Shown: positions 8,636-18,115, counted from the stretch's first letter. The stretch is 64,000 nt of DNA from Tessaracoccus coleopterorum (GCF_011174705.1 NZ_JAANIJ010000001.1:1860001-1924000); one strand, 5' to 3'. A program made the numbers and translations. The notes: a model not told the origin generated them from the sequence alone.

Positions 8636-8671
8636 CGAGACGCCAGTCTCGCGTGAGGATAGCGTTCACCC
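8636..8671 (+). promoter_or_regulatory. Promoter/operator of the 8672-10148 unit
   Basis: CGAGACGCCAGTCTCG (8636-8651) is a palindrome with 6-bp arms. Twenty bases on, GATAGCGTT could be a -10 box ending about 8 bp before ATG 8672, again a leaderless layout. The palindrome covers the expected -35 position and would suit a repressor. Confidence 0.4.
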
Positions 8672-8890
8672 ATGGGTGACGGGCTTGACCATCAACTGAA
8701 GATGAACCAATCGACATGGTCGAAGTTGACCGAACTGGGTGTGCGTCCGGGAGACGCTCTGAGCTGCGCCGCCTTCGAATCCGAGTTCCGATACGTGTCA
8801 GCGCAAGTGCCCTTACATTTCAGCCCCGTCCTGCTGGCAGCAGAGGGCGCGAAAGCGGTGTACGTGCCCGCCGTTTCAGGGAACCACTAA
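8672..8890 (+). CDS. Small protein resembling the start of RraB/DUF695-type proteins
   Basis: 72 residues, MGDGLDHQLKMNQSTWSKLT then ELGVRPGDALSCAAFESEF. The pattern D-x-Q-L-x-x-N-x-x-T-W-x-x-L-x-x-x-G-V-x-P-G resembles the N-terminus of RraB-like regulators (ribonuclease E inhibitor fold), usually 100-130 residues. Here it stops after 72, so it may be a short version or be truncated by an unseen shift. It ends 2 bp before the next start. Function in this setting is unknown. Confidence 0.5.
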   Translation: MGDGLDHQLKMNQSTWSKLTELGVRPGDALSCAAFESEFRYVSAQVPLHFSPVLLAAEGAKAVYVPAVSGNH

Positions 8891-8892
8891 CC

Positions 8893-8988
8893 ATGTCACG
8901 TCGCGGTGGAGACGGGCTGTCACGTCGGCAGCGCGCAAGGCAGGCCAAAGCCAAGCTCGTAGCTGGCCCCGGGGCGACGTGCGGGTGA
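8893..8988 (+). CDS. 31-residue basic peptide, translationally coupled
   Basis: MSRRGGDGLSRRQRARQAKA then KLVAGPGATCG. Nine of the first 20 residues are Arg or Lys. Its ATG is 2 bp after the previous stop and its TGA (8986-8988) overlaps GTG 8985 of the next gene by 3 bases, the GTGA arrangement of coupled translation. No family is recognised. It could be a leader peptide serving only coupling, or a nucleic-acid-binding micropeptide. Confidence 0.4.
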   Translation: MSRRGGDGLSRRQRARQAKAKLVAGPGATCG

Positions 8989-10148
8989 GCATCATCACTG
9001 GCGCGACGAACTCATCTGAGGGCCTGGACCTCAGCCATGAGGTCCGTCTAGTCCGCTCCGCCCTTCTCTACGCCGACAGAGTGGATCTCTTGTCGCCACC
9101 CGCAGCGATGCTCGCCGGAATCATCGCCGGCACCGCGCAGGGAGGAGACTTCGTGTTGGACGTCATGAACAATCTCGACGACGCCACGCTCCAGCACCTG
9201 TCCGGCGGGAAAGATCCGACCAAGTTGCGCGGCGAACTCCAACTGATGAGTTCCCTCACATCGCTCCCTCGCGCTGAGCGACGCAGACGGCTCGGCGCCG
9301 AAGGCTCGCGTCAGCTCTCCGCTCTTTCGCGCCAGTTCCGCCAGATGATGGACAAGGGCGCCGCTGACATGGGGACCGCGATGCAAAGCGTGTGGGAACG
9401 CGCAGGCGCCCCCGATCTTGAACAGGCCGCCGAAGCAGGACTGCTTACTATCCGAGGCGACTTAATCGACTTCAACCTCCCCGCCGATCAAGCAGCCGAG
9501 AATTTCGCCGCGAGCCTTCAGAAACTCATGGAAGACCCGACCAACCACCTCATGTTCGATGAACAGATGGGTGGACTCACGCGGCGCTTATTGGAGGAAC
9601 GCCCGGAGCTAAAGAGCAGCCTTACCCCACACACTAAGAGGGCGACACTCGGTTCAGGACTCGCCGCGCGGCTCCCGGCTTTCCCCGACGCTCCGATGGC
9701 AGCCATCCTGGCAGCGCGCAACGAACTCGAGGCGCCTCTGGGCCGCTATCGCCGTGCCGTTGGTCAAATGTCTGCACGTCTGGCCGCCGGGCCGGTAGAC
9801 AATCCACAGCTAGCGACCGAGATCGAGGACCTCTGGCAGGACGACGTGCAGCCCACGCTGCGGCAACTCTCCGACGGCCTGTCCGCAAGCGCCTTTGTCC
9901 CCCACTTGTTGGGGCAGCTTCCTGCAGACGGAAAAGTGTGGAGCGGGCTCGCCTCATTCGGCGTTTCGTTCCTCCAGGTGGGAGTTGGTGCGCTGGCCGA
10001 ACTGACGCAGCCTGCCGCGCTCGCTACGGGAGCAGGACTTGTAGCCACTTCGCTCGGCAAGGCAGCGAAAGCGACGATCGCTAACCGCCAAGACGCACGC
10101 AGCCACGGGCTCTACTACCTACTGGCCCTGAACGAACGCCTCGCCTAA
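8985..10148 (+). CDS. Unrecognised 387-residue protein
   Basis: Intact frame from GTG 8985 (GTG 8979 also possible). The N-terminus VSIITGATNSSEGLDLSHEV then RLVRSALLYADRVDLLSPPA looks like an alpha/beta domain that opens with a beta strand and a small-residue loop. The middle is helical and charged (RGELQLMSSLTSLPRAERRR; LSRQFRQMMDKGAADMG). Near the C-terminus lies a hydrophobic stretch (FGVSFLQVGVGALAELTQPA ALATGAGLVATSLG) that could enter or span a membrane. I do not recognise the family. It is the largest gene of a three-gene unit inside an accessory region with HigBA and a defence-like helicase. Confidence 0.6.
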   Translation: MSIITGATNSSEGLDLSHEVRLVRSALLYADRVDLLSPPAAMLAGIIAGTAQGGDFVLDVMNNLDDATLQHLSGGKDPTKLRGELQLMSSLTSLPRAERRRRLGAEGSRQLSALSRQFRQMMDKGAADMGTAMQSVWERAGAPDLEQAAEAGLLTIRGDLIDFNLPADQAAENFAASLQKLMEDPTNHLMFDEQMGGLTRRLLEERPELKSSLTPHTKRATLGSGLAARLPAFPDAPMAAILAARNELEAPLGRYRRAVGQMSARLAAGPVDNPQLATEIEDLWQDDVQPTLRQLSDGLSASAFVPHLLGQLPADGKVWSGLASFGVSFLQVGVGALAELTQPAALATGAGLVATSLGKAAKATIANRQDARSHGLYYLLALNERLA

Positions 10149-10506
10149 GCTGAGTCCGGCAGAGTGGTGTATCGACTGGTGCCCGCCTTGCTGTAGGGAA
10201 GGGTGAGGTCAACGGGTGATTCCTTCGAGATCCTCTCGCAACCGCCTCGAAGAGAAGTGCACAAGAGACCGCTATTTCTAGCTTCGACGCGCGGCCTGTG
10301 CCACTTCACGATCCGTTGGTTCAGTCGTCGCGGAATGTTGCGTGATCCAGTGGAGTGTTAGTCAACGGGATCCTGTTCGCGCAGATCGACGGGTCTGAGG
10401 CGTCGGGCACGCGACCGCTCCGAGGAGCGGGACACCTGCATGGTGGGCGATTGATGGGAACGTCCCGTCATCGACAGATTCTTACTCGGCCACGGGGCAT
10501 GAGCTG
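10149..10506. other. Intergenic, no gene seen
   Basis: 358 bp between the ends of two converging genes. No hairpin strong enough to call a terminator and no codon-like frame were found. Confidence 0.4.
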
Positions 10507-12401
10507 TCATCTCACCGGAAACAACGAGGCCACCTCGTCCTCGAGAAGAACCTTCCCTTGAGGAGACGGCGCGAGGACTTTCGCGAGCCAGCCAGCGGCC
10601 GGTACCACCCCCTCAACGTAGGCGCGGGCTTCTCCTCGTCTCTCAGCGCTATCATCTCCGCACATGGCCGCATAGGTGCGCAGACGATCAGCGAGTAGGT
10701 CGTAGAGCCGGACGGCGGCTTTGTGATTGATCATCCGAATTCGGTCGCGGGCGGCTTCGATCGCGTCGACATGGGCCTCCGTCGCGGGATCAAGCAAGCA
10801 ACCGCTAACCGAGGCATTCGACGATTTCTTCTTCGCGACCTCGATCTGGCCAAGCAGCTGGTTAACCGCGTCGCGAGTGAACCTCCGCTCGTGGTTGTCC
10901 TTGACAGCGGTCTTGACTTCCCAAATTCGGCGCTCGGAGCGCTTAGGAGTTGACCAGCTCCAGCGACAGTCGCTTGCGCTCTGCTCGGACTTCGGCGGAC
11001 GCTCTGCGTCGGCGCCTGACAGCCGAGCCAAGTACTCCAATCCCTCGCATTGATCATTGTGGCCGCCCTTCAGCAGGTCTCGCCCATGGGTGAGATTGCG
11101 GTCGAGACGGGAGCCTGCCGCCCTGCGCCATTCATCCCAGACTTGGAAGAGACGGTCATTGTCGTCCCCTGATACGCGCTCACCCGCGAGTGTCGCGCTG
11201 GTCCGCGCAAGACGGCGGAACCAAGCCGTCTGCGGGCCGCTCTGGATGGCCTCTTCCAACGCTGTCCGAGCCCAGGCGTGGTCCTCAGTGCGGCCCCGGT
11301 CGAAGTGAGCGTGTGCCTCGACGTAACGCCAAAAGGCACCGTGTTCGGTTTCACCTGCGGCGGCGAGGAGATCGCTAGCCTCCTTCGCATCTCGTGCAGC
11401 CGCGCCGTGGTCACCAAGCCATAGGCTCGTTGCCGCTCCAACCTCGGCCGAGGCGCTGGCCACCTCCCCGCTGCCGGCGGTTGCACGACCTGGACGGTTC
11501 CGGCCGGAGAGCGAAGTTGTGGCTGTGGATGGTTTGTCCTTCTCCGGCGGTTCTCCTTGACCCCAGAATTCCTCGCATGTCCTTCGCGTAGTGCCCCAAC
11601 CTTGATCGTAGAGTTCCAAGGCCTCCCGAACAATGGGGCGGTGTCGGCCGGGATGGACTTCCGCACAGCCGGATCGGCCAGCATTTGCGCGAAGGTCGGG
11701 TCCAAACCGAGGTAAAGCGAGCGGTCAGTGGGCGTGCGGTTGGCGCGGCCAAGGGCCTGAGTTACTCGCTGGCCAACGCGGTGGCGCATAAAAGTTGCGT
11801 CGCCCAAGTAAGCAACGACGAACCGTTCGAACTCACTGCTGGCTTGTGGCACCGTGGTTATGATCACCAATTTGCACACCTCGCCAGGGAAGTCGAGCCC
11901 GTCGTACCGGCCAGCAGTGACTAGCTGGCCTTGGCCAGCAACGATCCACGCCTCGACTTGTTCGTCGTCGCCGGCGCGGAGGCGGAACACTCGCTCGCCG
12001 ACCTGCTTGAGCTTCTCTTCAAGCAGGTCGGCCTCCGCGTTGCTCGCGCACAACCAAGCCGCGCGTCCATCTGCGGCTGCGACCTGTTCCAGAGCCCATC
12101 CGAAGACCTCGTCGTCGAGCGCCGGCTTGCCGGTCGGGTTCAGGATGAACTGACGCTCGCCAGTGGCTCCAGTTGGCAGCACATTGGCTGGTTTGAGCCG
12201 AGTGACGCGGTTACCACCGATTCGCCGTTGCAGGTCGTCCATCGAGCCTAGGGTGGCGGACAAGTAGATGCGCTGCTTCGCTTGGGCGTAACCCGGAACG
12301 AGCTGGGTCGGAGGATGGTAAGGACGGATCTCTACGGCCGATGGACCAATCAAGCTAGTTGTCCTTCCGATGTCTTGGGTCTGGCCGATACTCCAGGAGA
12401 C
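10507..12401 (-). pseudogene. C-terminal part of a superfamily 2 helicase with nuclease-like tail, 5'-truncated
   Basis: The second RecA-like domain of a large helicase is present: QRIYLSATLGSMDDLQRRIG, a Q/D-rich core, then RVGQRVTQALGRANRTPTDR (motif VI with the arginine finger). The Walker A/DEAH domain that should lie upstream is missing, because an in-frame stop at 12402-12404 and unrelated sequence precede it. One C missing near 11632 joins this part to the C-terminus. That C-terminal half contains ERRIWEVKTAVKDNHERRF and a following VNQLLGQIEVAKKK, reminiscent of a PD-(D/E)xK core (E-V-K). Helicase-nuclease fusions are frequent in phage-defence loci. As it stands it lacks ATP-binding residues and should be inactive. 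Confidence 0.6.
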
Positions 12402-12547
12402 TTACCAATTTGGATGTGGCGGTGGATGGCACCGGTCTGTCCCGGAACCACAGTCGCCGTGGCCCATCGTGCGGTTGTCTGCGAGCATGCCAGCGGGTGC
12501 GTGCGAGCGCGACTTTGGAGCGGCGGCGGCACGCGCCGGGACCATGC

Positions 12548-12883
12548 TCAGCTGCGCTGAGGTCGGTCGGCCGTGCCCTCGAACGGAGCGTCGTTCCGGG
12601 GCTCGTAGTACGCTCCCCAGGCGTACGCGGCCGTGATGCTGCCGTACCCGCTCAGCCGGTGCAGCTCGATGCCGTTGCCTTGAGGACAGACCTTCAGGTA
12701 CGCCGTGGGGCGCTGCTGACCGTCCTCGAGACGGACGACCCCGAACCAGTCGTTCCGCTGGGCGGCATTGAGGGCGTATAGCTCGGCGGCCTGATCCGGC
12801 GTGAGTTCCCGGGTGAACAGCCCCCACTGCTTAGCGGGGTGCTCCGGGCCCGCACCGATCTTGTCCGCATAGATGTAGCTCAC
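12548..12883 (-). CDS. Small hypothetical protein
   Basis: About 111 residues from GTG 12883 (GTG 12889 possible). It begins with a beta strand (VSYIYADKIGAG), then LTPDQAAELYALNAAQRNDW, FGVVRLEDGQQRPTAYLKV and GSITAAYAWGAYYEP. It is soluble, with no signal peptide. No family is recognised. It is divergent from the radical SAM gene, with about 205 bp between the starts. Confidence 0.5.
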   Translation of the reverse strand: MSYIYADKIGAGPEHPAKQWGLFTRELTPDQAAELYALNAAQRNDWFGVVRLEDGQQRPTAYLKVCPQGNGIELHRLSGYGSITAAYAWGAYYEPRNDAPFEGTADRPQRS

Positions 12884-13020
12884 AGTCACAGTCCATGTTC
12901 CACACGTCGCCTGGGCCGTGCGGTGGGCTCGACGTGAAGGCGGAAGCAAGACGAGTATTGCGTCCCGGCCTGATGAGTAGGGGACTGTGGCCGAGGAAGG
13001 GCGCTCGAGGGCGTCGCTGT

Positions 13021-13088
13021 GGCACCCCAGGGTCCTAACCAGACCCCTGGGCCTGACCCCAGCGGGTCCGCTTGTAGTGTCCTGATCC
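13021..13088. promoter_or_regulatory. Divergent promoter region with imperfect palindrome
   Basis: CCCAGGGTC and GACCCCTGGG face each other around 13022-13047 across about 7 bp. TAGTGT near 13074 is a possible -10 box for the radical SAM gene and would give a very short or absent leader before ATG 13089. Assigned by eye. Confidence 0.35.
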
Positions 13089-14263
13089 ATGACGGACCAG
13101 CACCCGCACCACCCGCACGCCGCGCGGAAGGGGTCGTGCGCACCCTGCGCCACGACGCGGGGAGCGACCCCACGTGCTCGTCTGGGAGGTCACCCGCGCC
13201 TGCCAGTTGGCCTGCAGACACTGCCGTGCGGACGCCTTCACGAAGGCCGACCCCCGCCAGCTCACCACGGAGGAGGGCAAGCGGCTCCTCGACGACTTCG
13301 CCGCCTACGGCACGCCGAAGCCCATCGTCATCCTGTCGGGCGGCGACGCCTTCGAGCGACCCGACCTCGAGGAGCTCATCGAGTACGGCACCGGCATCGG
13401 GCTGCCCATCGCACTGTCGCCGTCGGTCACCCCGCTGCTCACCGACGAGCGGTTGGCGGCGGTGCGGGCGGCCGGCGTCAAGGCCTTCTCCCTCTCCCTC
13501 GACGGTGCAACCGCCGAGACCCACGACTCGTTCCGCGGTATCGACGGCACCTACGACGCGACGATGGACGCGGCGGAACTCGTTGTCAAGCACGGTTTCC
13601 GGTTCCAGGTCAACACCACGATCTGCCGCAACAACCTGCGCGAACTCCCGCAGCTGCTCGCCAACACCATCGCCATGCGGGCCCACATGTGGTACCTGCT
13701 GTTCCTGGTGCCGATGGGCCGCGGCTCCAACCTCGAACCCCTCGACGGCGAGGAGATGGAGGACGTGCTGCACTGGCTGCACGACGTCTCCGACCGCATC
13801 GCCATCAAGGTGACGGAGGCACCCAACTACCGGCGTGTCGCCATCCAGCGCGACGACGCCCGCGCCGCGGGCTGCCGATGCCGGAGCGCGGCCCCCTCCA
13901 CCGGTGGCTGATGGCAGAGACCGACGCTCTGCTCGGCGAGGTCACCGACCGACGCCCTCCGAGGCCCCCGATCGGCGTGAACTCGGGCCGCGGGTTCGCG
14001 TTCATCGACCACATCGGCGGGTGTACCCCTCCGGGTTCCTGCCCCACCTGTGCGGGTCGGTGAAGGAACGGCCCTTCCGCGAGATCTACGCCGACGCGCC
14101 GATGATGCAGGCGCTGCGCGACCCGTCGGGTTACTCCGGCAAGTGCGGCGTGTGCGAGTTCAACTGGATCTGCGGCGGCTCGAGGGCAAGGGCTCACGCC
14201 ATGCTCGGGGACCCGTTGGCGTCGGACCCGACGTGCCTGCACCAGCCGGTCGGGACGGGGTAG
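13089..14263 (+). CDS. Radical SAM/SPASM protein of the haem cluster (TIGR04053-like)
   Basis: Radical SAM enzyme with the cluster motif CQLACRHC in VLVWEVTRACQLACRHCRAD, a GG(D) motif in VILSGGDAFERPDL, and a C-terminal SPASM region KCGVCEFNWICGGSRARA that can bind further Fe-S clusters. It belongs to the AhbD/NirJ-like group. Members of family TIGR04053 are typically found beside actinobacterial haem genes, consistent with its place near hemQ. The exact reaction is not established. Four single-base losses (near 13129, 13171, 13869 and 14021) break the frame. Confidence 0.75.
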
Positions 14264-14396
14264 TCGCGCCGGGCGGAGAGTCACTCCCGGGCGCCGTCAC
14301 TGTTGCGAAACGACTCCCGACGATCGGCTGGAACTCGACTCTGCTCGGGTTTCTGCACCGTGTCGGGCCATTCGTTGGGGTCGGCCAGTGGCAGTC

Positions 14397-14446
14397 GGTT
14401 GAGCCGGGCCGGCGGCGAGGTACGAGTCGTCGCCCGTGTCGAAACC
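14397..14446 (+). repeat. REP-like element A1
   Basis: 50 bp from GGTTGAGCC to TCGAAACC with an internal GGCGGCGAG...GTCGCC hairpin. The following 60 bp (to about 14504) are also shared with A2. Confidence 0.75.
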
Positions 14447-14527
14447 ACTCCCGTCGATGGGCTGGTACTCGACCACAGACACGTGGGCGCTGCTCGGCTC
14501 GGGATCCCGCACCGTGTCGGGGTGGTT

Positions 14528-14570
14528 GGTTTCGGCACGGCCCGGCGCTTCGCGCGGGGCCGGCTCAACC
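14528..14570 (-). repeat. REP-like element B1
   Basis: 43 bp; on the plus strand from GGTTTCGGCACGG to GGCTCAACC, enclosing the hairpin GGCCCGGCGC-TTC-GCGCGGGGCC. Nearly identical to B2. Confidence 0.75.
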
Positions 14571-14664
14571 GACTGCTGGGGTCGGGCTTCTTGCTGTGCC
14601 CGGCCTGCTGCTGGGATCGGGTCTCTTGCTGTGGTGGGGTCTCTGCACCGTGTCGGGGGTGGTT

Positions 14665-14707
14665 GGTTTCGGCACGGCCCGGCGCTCCGCGCGGGGCCGG
14701 CTCAACC
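14665..14707 (-). repeat. REP-like element B2
   Basis: Differs from B1 by one base in the hairpin (CTCC for CTTC). Both are preceded by CACCGTGTCGGG and followed by GACTGCTGGG. Confidence 0.75.
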
Positions 14708-14723
14708 GACTGCTGGGCCGGGT

Positions 14724-14777
14724 TTCCTTGCTGGGGCAGGGTTCCTTGCTGTGCCCGGGTGTCCTGTTGTGGTCGGG
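14724..14777. repeat. 18-bp tandem repeat
   Basis: Three consecutive 18-mers: TTCCTTGCTGGGGCAGGG, TTCCTTGCTGTGCCCGGG, TGTCCTGTTGTGGTCGGG. Related, more degenerate copies occupy about 14586-14650. On the minus strand they read as a hexapeptide repeat ending in QQ. Confidence 0.7.
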
Positions 14778-14842
14778 CTTCCTTGCCGTCGTCCGGATCC
14801 TGCACCGAGCAGGGTGGTCGTCGGGGTCGGCCAGTAGCAGTC

Positions 14843-14892
14843 GGTTGAGCCGGGCCGGCGGCGAGGTACGAGGCGCCGCCCGTGTCGAAACC
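14843..14892 (+). repeat. REP-like element A2
   Basis: Second copy of A1 with a few changes in the hairpin; the surrounding 120 bp (14819-14945) are also duplicated from 14374-14504. Confidence 0.75.
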
Positions 14893-14966
14893 ACTCCCGT
14901 CGATGGGCTGGTGCTTGACTACAGGTGGGTGGGCTCTACTCGGCTCTCTGCAACCGTGTTGGGGGT

Positions 14967-15008
14967 GGTTTGCCTCGGCCCGGCGCTTCGCGCTGGGCCG
15001 GCTCAACC
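14967..15008 (-). repeat. REP-like element B3 (degenerate)
   Basis: GGTTTGCCTCGG to GGCTCAACC with a compensating hairpin change (GCTTCGCGCTGGGCC). It ends 23 bp before the hemQ stop. Confidence 0.65.
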
Positions 15009-15030
15009 GACTGCCGTGGTCGGGGCAAGC

Positions 15031-15759
15031 TCAGTCGCGAGGCTGGCGCTCCACCCACTCGGCCAGCCCGACCAGCGGGCCGGTGAAGAACGGCGTCTCC
15101 TCCCGCACATGCAGGCGGGCCTCGACCCCGCGGGCGTGACGCATCGCGTCGGTGATGCGGTGCAGCTCGTCGGCCTCGAATGCCAGGATCCACTCGTAGT
15201 CGCCCAAGCCGAACGACGACAGGGTGGAGGCAACCACGTCCGGGTACTCGCGCCCGGCGATGCCGTGCTCGCGCAGCATCTCGGCGCGCTTGGCCGGGTC
15301 GAGGTAGTACCAGTCGTAGCTGCGCACGAACGGGTACACCGTCAGCCAGGGCCGCGGCGCGAAGCCCGCGAAGCAGCTGGGCACGTGCGAACGGTTGAAC
15401 TCGGACGGGCGGTGCACGGCGACAACCGACCACACGGGCTCCAGCGCCAGGCCCAGCGTGCTGCGCCGGATCGCGTGGTAGGCGGCCTGCAGCTTGGCCG
15501 GGTCGTCGGAGAGGGTCCACACCATCAGGTCGGCGTCAGCCCGGAACCCGCCGACGTCGTAGGCGCCGCGGAGCGTCACCCCGGTAGCCTCGACGGCGGA
15601 CAACACCTCCTCGGCCAGCGACTCCGCCGGTGCATCCTCCTCCGCGGGAAGCAGGGCGGCGGTGGAGAACACCGAGTACATCGCGTACAGCGACGCCTCG
15701 TTGAGGGCCTGGACGTCGACTCCGGTCTGGTCGCGGTCGTCGCGGCTGGGGTGCGTCAC
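15031..15759 (-). CDS. hemQ: Coproheme decarboxylase HemQ/ChdC
   Basis: Converts coproheme III to haem b with peroxide in the coproporphyrin-dependent pathway of Gram-positive bacteria. 242 residues, chlorite-dismutase fold. The catalytic-tyrosine region YPFVRSYDWYYLDPAKRAEM and the proximal-histidine area are visible (REHGIAGREY), as is the C-terminal ETPFFTGPLVGLAEWV. The frame is intact. It is the last gene of hemA-hemH-hemQ; GTG 15759 overlaps the hemH stop (GTGA). Confidence 0.9.
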   Translation of the reverse strand: MTHPSRDDRDQTGVDVQALNEASLYAMYSVFSTAALLPAEEDAPAESLAEEVLSAVEATGVTLRGAYDVGGFRADADLMVWTLSDDPAKLQAAYHAIRRSTLGLALEPVWSVVAVHRPSEFNRSHVPSCFAGFAPRPWLTVYPFVRSYDWYYLDPAKRAEMLREHGIAGREYPDVVASTLSSFGLGDYEWILAFEADELHRITDAMRHARGVEARLHVREETPFFTGPLVGLAEWVERQPRD

Positions 15760-16816
15760 GGCTTGGTTCCTCCATGTGGGTGGCTGGTGGCGGCGGATCG
15801 GGGAGGCAGCAGTTGCCGCCGGCGAACTGGCAGACGGACCGCGGCCGGCGCTCGCCCCGTGCCACGGCGGCCTGCTCGAGCAGGAGGTCGGCGAGCATCG
15901 ACACGAATCCACCGTCGATGCCGACGGTGCCTGCACGCTCGTACTCCAGGCCGAGCCCCGCCGCGGTCTGGGCCGCCTCGGTGTCGAGGTCGTATGCCAC
16001 CTCCATGTGATCGGAGATGAACCCGATCGGAGCGACCACCACACCGGTCACGGAACCGGCCACCGCGGTGAGGGCGTCGTTGACGTCGGGTTCCAGCCAC
16101 GGGACGTGGGGTGCCCCGGAGCGTGAACAGTAGGTCAGCTCCCAGTCCAACGCCTCGCCGAGCTCGGCCTCCGCGAGCGCGGCGACGGCCCCGGCCACCC
16201 GCATGTGCTGCGCGTCGTAGCGGTCGGCCGGCTCACCCGTCGCCGACAACTCGTTCATGGTGAGCGGGATCGAATGCGTCACGAACAGCACCCGCATCTG
16301 GGCCCCGCCGATCCGCCCGCGGAGGGCACGCACACCCTCGACGAGACGGCGCGCGTTCGCCTCCGCGAAGGCCGGCTCGGCCCAGAAGGGGTCGATCTTG
16401 TCGACGCGCACCGGCTGCCCCGCCGCGGCACCCTCGATGTCCTCGCAGTACTGGCGGCAGCTTGAGTAGGACTGGTACGCGGAGGTGGCCAGCGCCACCA
16501 CCCGCTCGTGACCGTCGACGGCCAACCCCGCCACCACGTCGCCGATGTAGGGCTCCCAGTTGCGGTTGCCGATGAGCACCGGTGGGGTCAGCCCCGCCGG
16601 GACAGCTCGCCGCGGAGGGCCTCCATCAGATCGTCGTTGAGTTCGTTGATCGGCGACTTCCCGCCGAAGCCCATGTAGTGCTCGGACACCTCGAGCAGCC
16701 GCTCGTCCGGGATCCCCTCCCCCGGGTGGCATTGCGCATGAACGGAAGCACATCGTCGGGCTGGTTCGGCCCGCCGTAGGAGGCGAACAGCACGGCGGTG
16801 TAGGGGCCAGGCTCAT
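15756..16816 (-). CDS. hemH: Ferrochelatase (coproporphyrin type)
   Basis: Inserts Fe2+ into (copro)porphyrin. Visible features are [44 protein letters not shown], the catalytic-His region [14 protein letters not shown], and [19 protein letters not shown]. The C-terminus carries GGNCC, compatible with the [2Fe-2S] ligands of actinobacterial enzymes. About four single-base losses (near 15806, 16595, 16725 and 16806) divide it. When corrected it starts at ATG 16816, overlapping the hemA stop (ATGA), and ends at 15756, overlapping hemQ. Confidence 0.88.
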
Positions 16817-18062
16817 GAAACCTCCATGTCGGATGGGGTGGGGGTGAGGTCACTGACGGAGAAGCCGGTCACCGGGCACCGCCCGGCCTCGAGCTCGTCC
16901 GGGTGGGGGCCGTACTCGATGCCGTAGAGCTCCTGCATGGCCACCAGATACTGGTCGGCGCGCCCGCTCTCTGCGGCCTCCCGCGCCCGGGACGACGGCA
17001 CGTGCAGCATTCGGGTGGCCAGCCTCCGCAGCGCCTGGGCGGCATCTTCCGTGGTCAGCTCGCGGTTGGGGAGCCGGGCGACCTCGTCGTCCACCAAGGC
17101 GAGCACCGTGGAACGCAGCTGGGCGATGGCCGGATCGATCACCCGTCCGCGCAGTTTGGCCAACGTCCTGCCCATCCCTGCCTCGATCAACTGCCTGGCC
17201 GCGGTGTCGTCGTAGCCCAGAGACGGTGCTATCGAGCCCTGGATGACGGCCAGATCCACCAGGGTGACCCCGTCGACGGAGCGCACGCCGTGGTCGACAT
17301 CGCGCACAAGTGAGAGGTCGAGCAACCGCGTTCCTGGGTCACGTGCTCGGCGAGGACGACGGCGCCACGCCCGCGGCAGGTGACCACCACGTCTGCCGAG
17401 AGCAGTGCCTTCGTCAGGTCATCGGCCACCATGACACCGTGGCTGGCTGCGAACGACTCGCCCCGTCCCGACGCGGAGTGCACCGTCAGGTGCCGGGCGC
17501 CGTTGCGGCGCAGCTGCGCCACAACGGCACCGGCGTAGGAGCCGGTGCCGACGAGCAGGATCCGCGCGTCGGCCCAGGCAACCGGGCCGAGCAGGGCGAG
17601 GCCCTCGGTGACGATGGAGCGACCCGCTGCGTCGAGGGTGGTCTGGTTGGCGATCTGTCGCGAGGTCTTGAGGGCCTCCTCCAGGGCGACGCTGAGCGGC
17701 AGGGACGAATGCCCGGCCCGCTGTGCGTCGGTCAGGGCCCGACGCAGCTGACCGGCGATCTCCCGCTCACCCACCACCATGGAATCGAGCCCCGCGGCCA
17801 CCTCGAAGACGTGCCTCAGTGCTGGCTCGCCGATGCTCAGGTCCCAGCCGAGGTCGGCCCCGAAGTGCTCGGCAAGCAGCGGCCGCAAGGGCGGGCCGTC
17901 GACGTCGGCGAGCACCTCCACCCGGTTGCAGGTGCTCATGACGACGGCGCCCCGGACGCTGGGCTCCGACAGCACCCGCTCCGCCAGCCCGTCAGCCCGC
18001 GCACTCGCGCGCTCGACCTCGGTCAGCCCCTGCCGGTCGTGCTTGATGGAGTAGACATGCAT
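16813..18062 (-). CDS. hemA: Glutamyl-tRNA reductase
   Basis: First step of C5-route tetrapyrrole synthesis: NADPH reduction of glutamyl-tRNA to glutamate-1-semialdehyde. Landmarks are [11 protein letters not shown], the catalytic cysteine in [31 protein letters not shown], the nucleotide-binding [21 protein letters not shown], and [13 protein letters not shown] in the dimerisation domain. One base is missing near 17325. ATG 18062 is chosen; ATG 18068 is also possible. The hemA and hemE starts diverge with about 50 bp between, so they must share a compact promoter region. Confidence 0.9.
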
Positions 18063-18115
18063 CGCCATTAGAGGGCCATTCAACCACTATCGGGCGATGG
18101 GGCAGAATCGGTGCC

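Larger units (their letters stand above)
14264..15030. other. Repeat-rich intergenic region between the radical SAM gene and hemQ
   Basis: No certain gene. It contains five hairpin elements sharing GGTTGAGCC or GGCTCAACC at one end and CGAAACC or GGTTTCG at the other (listed separately), plus an 18-bp tandem repeat. The minus strand stays open for 241 codons with a low-complexity Pro/Gln/Ala translation; see findings. Confidence 0.6.

Noticed and set aside
10355..10561. 68-residue plus-strand frame at the end of the helicase
   Set aside because: Overlaps the helicase end on the other strand, no ribosome site, no recognisable protein.
12886..13782. 298-residue minus-strand open frame
   Set aside because: Mirror frame of the radical SAM gene; composition follows its codon third positions.
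14281..15006. 241-codon minus-strand open frame annotated as a gene
   Set aside because: Built from REP-like elements and an 18-bp tandem repeat, low complexity; kept as a finding, not as a CDS.
14397..15008. CRISPR array
   Set aside because: Repeats are 42-50 bp, of two types in both orientations, with irregular spacing and conserved, not unique, intervals; no cas genes.
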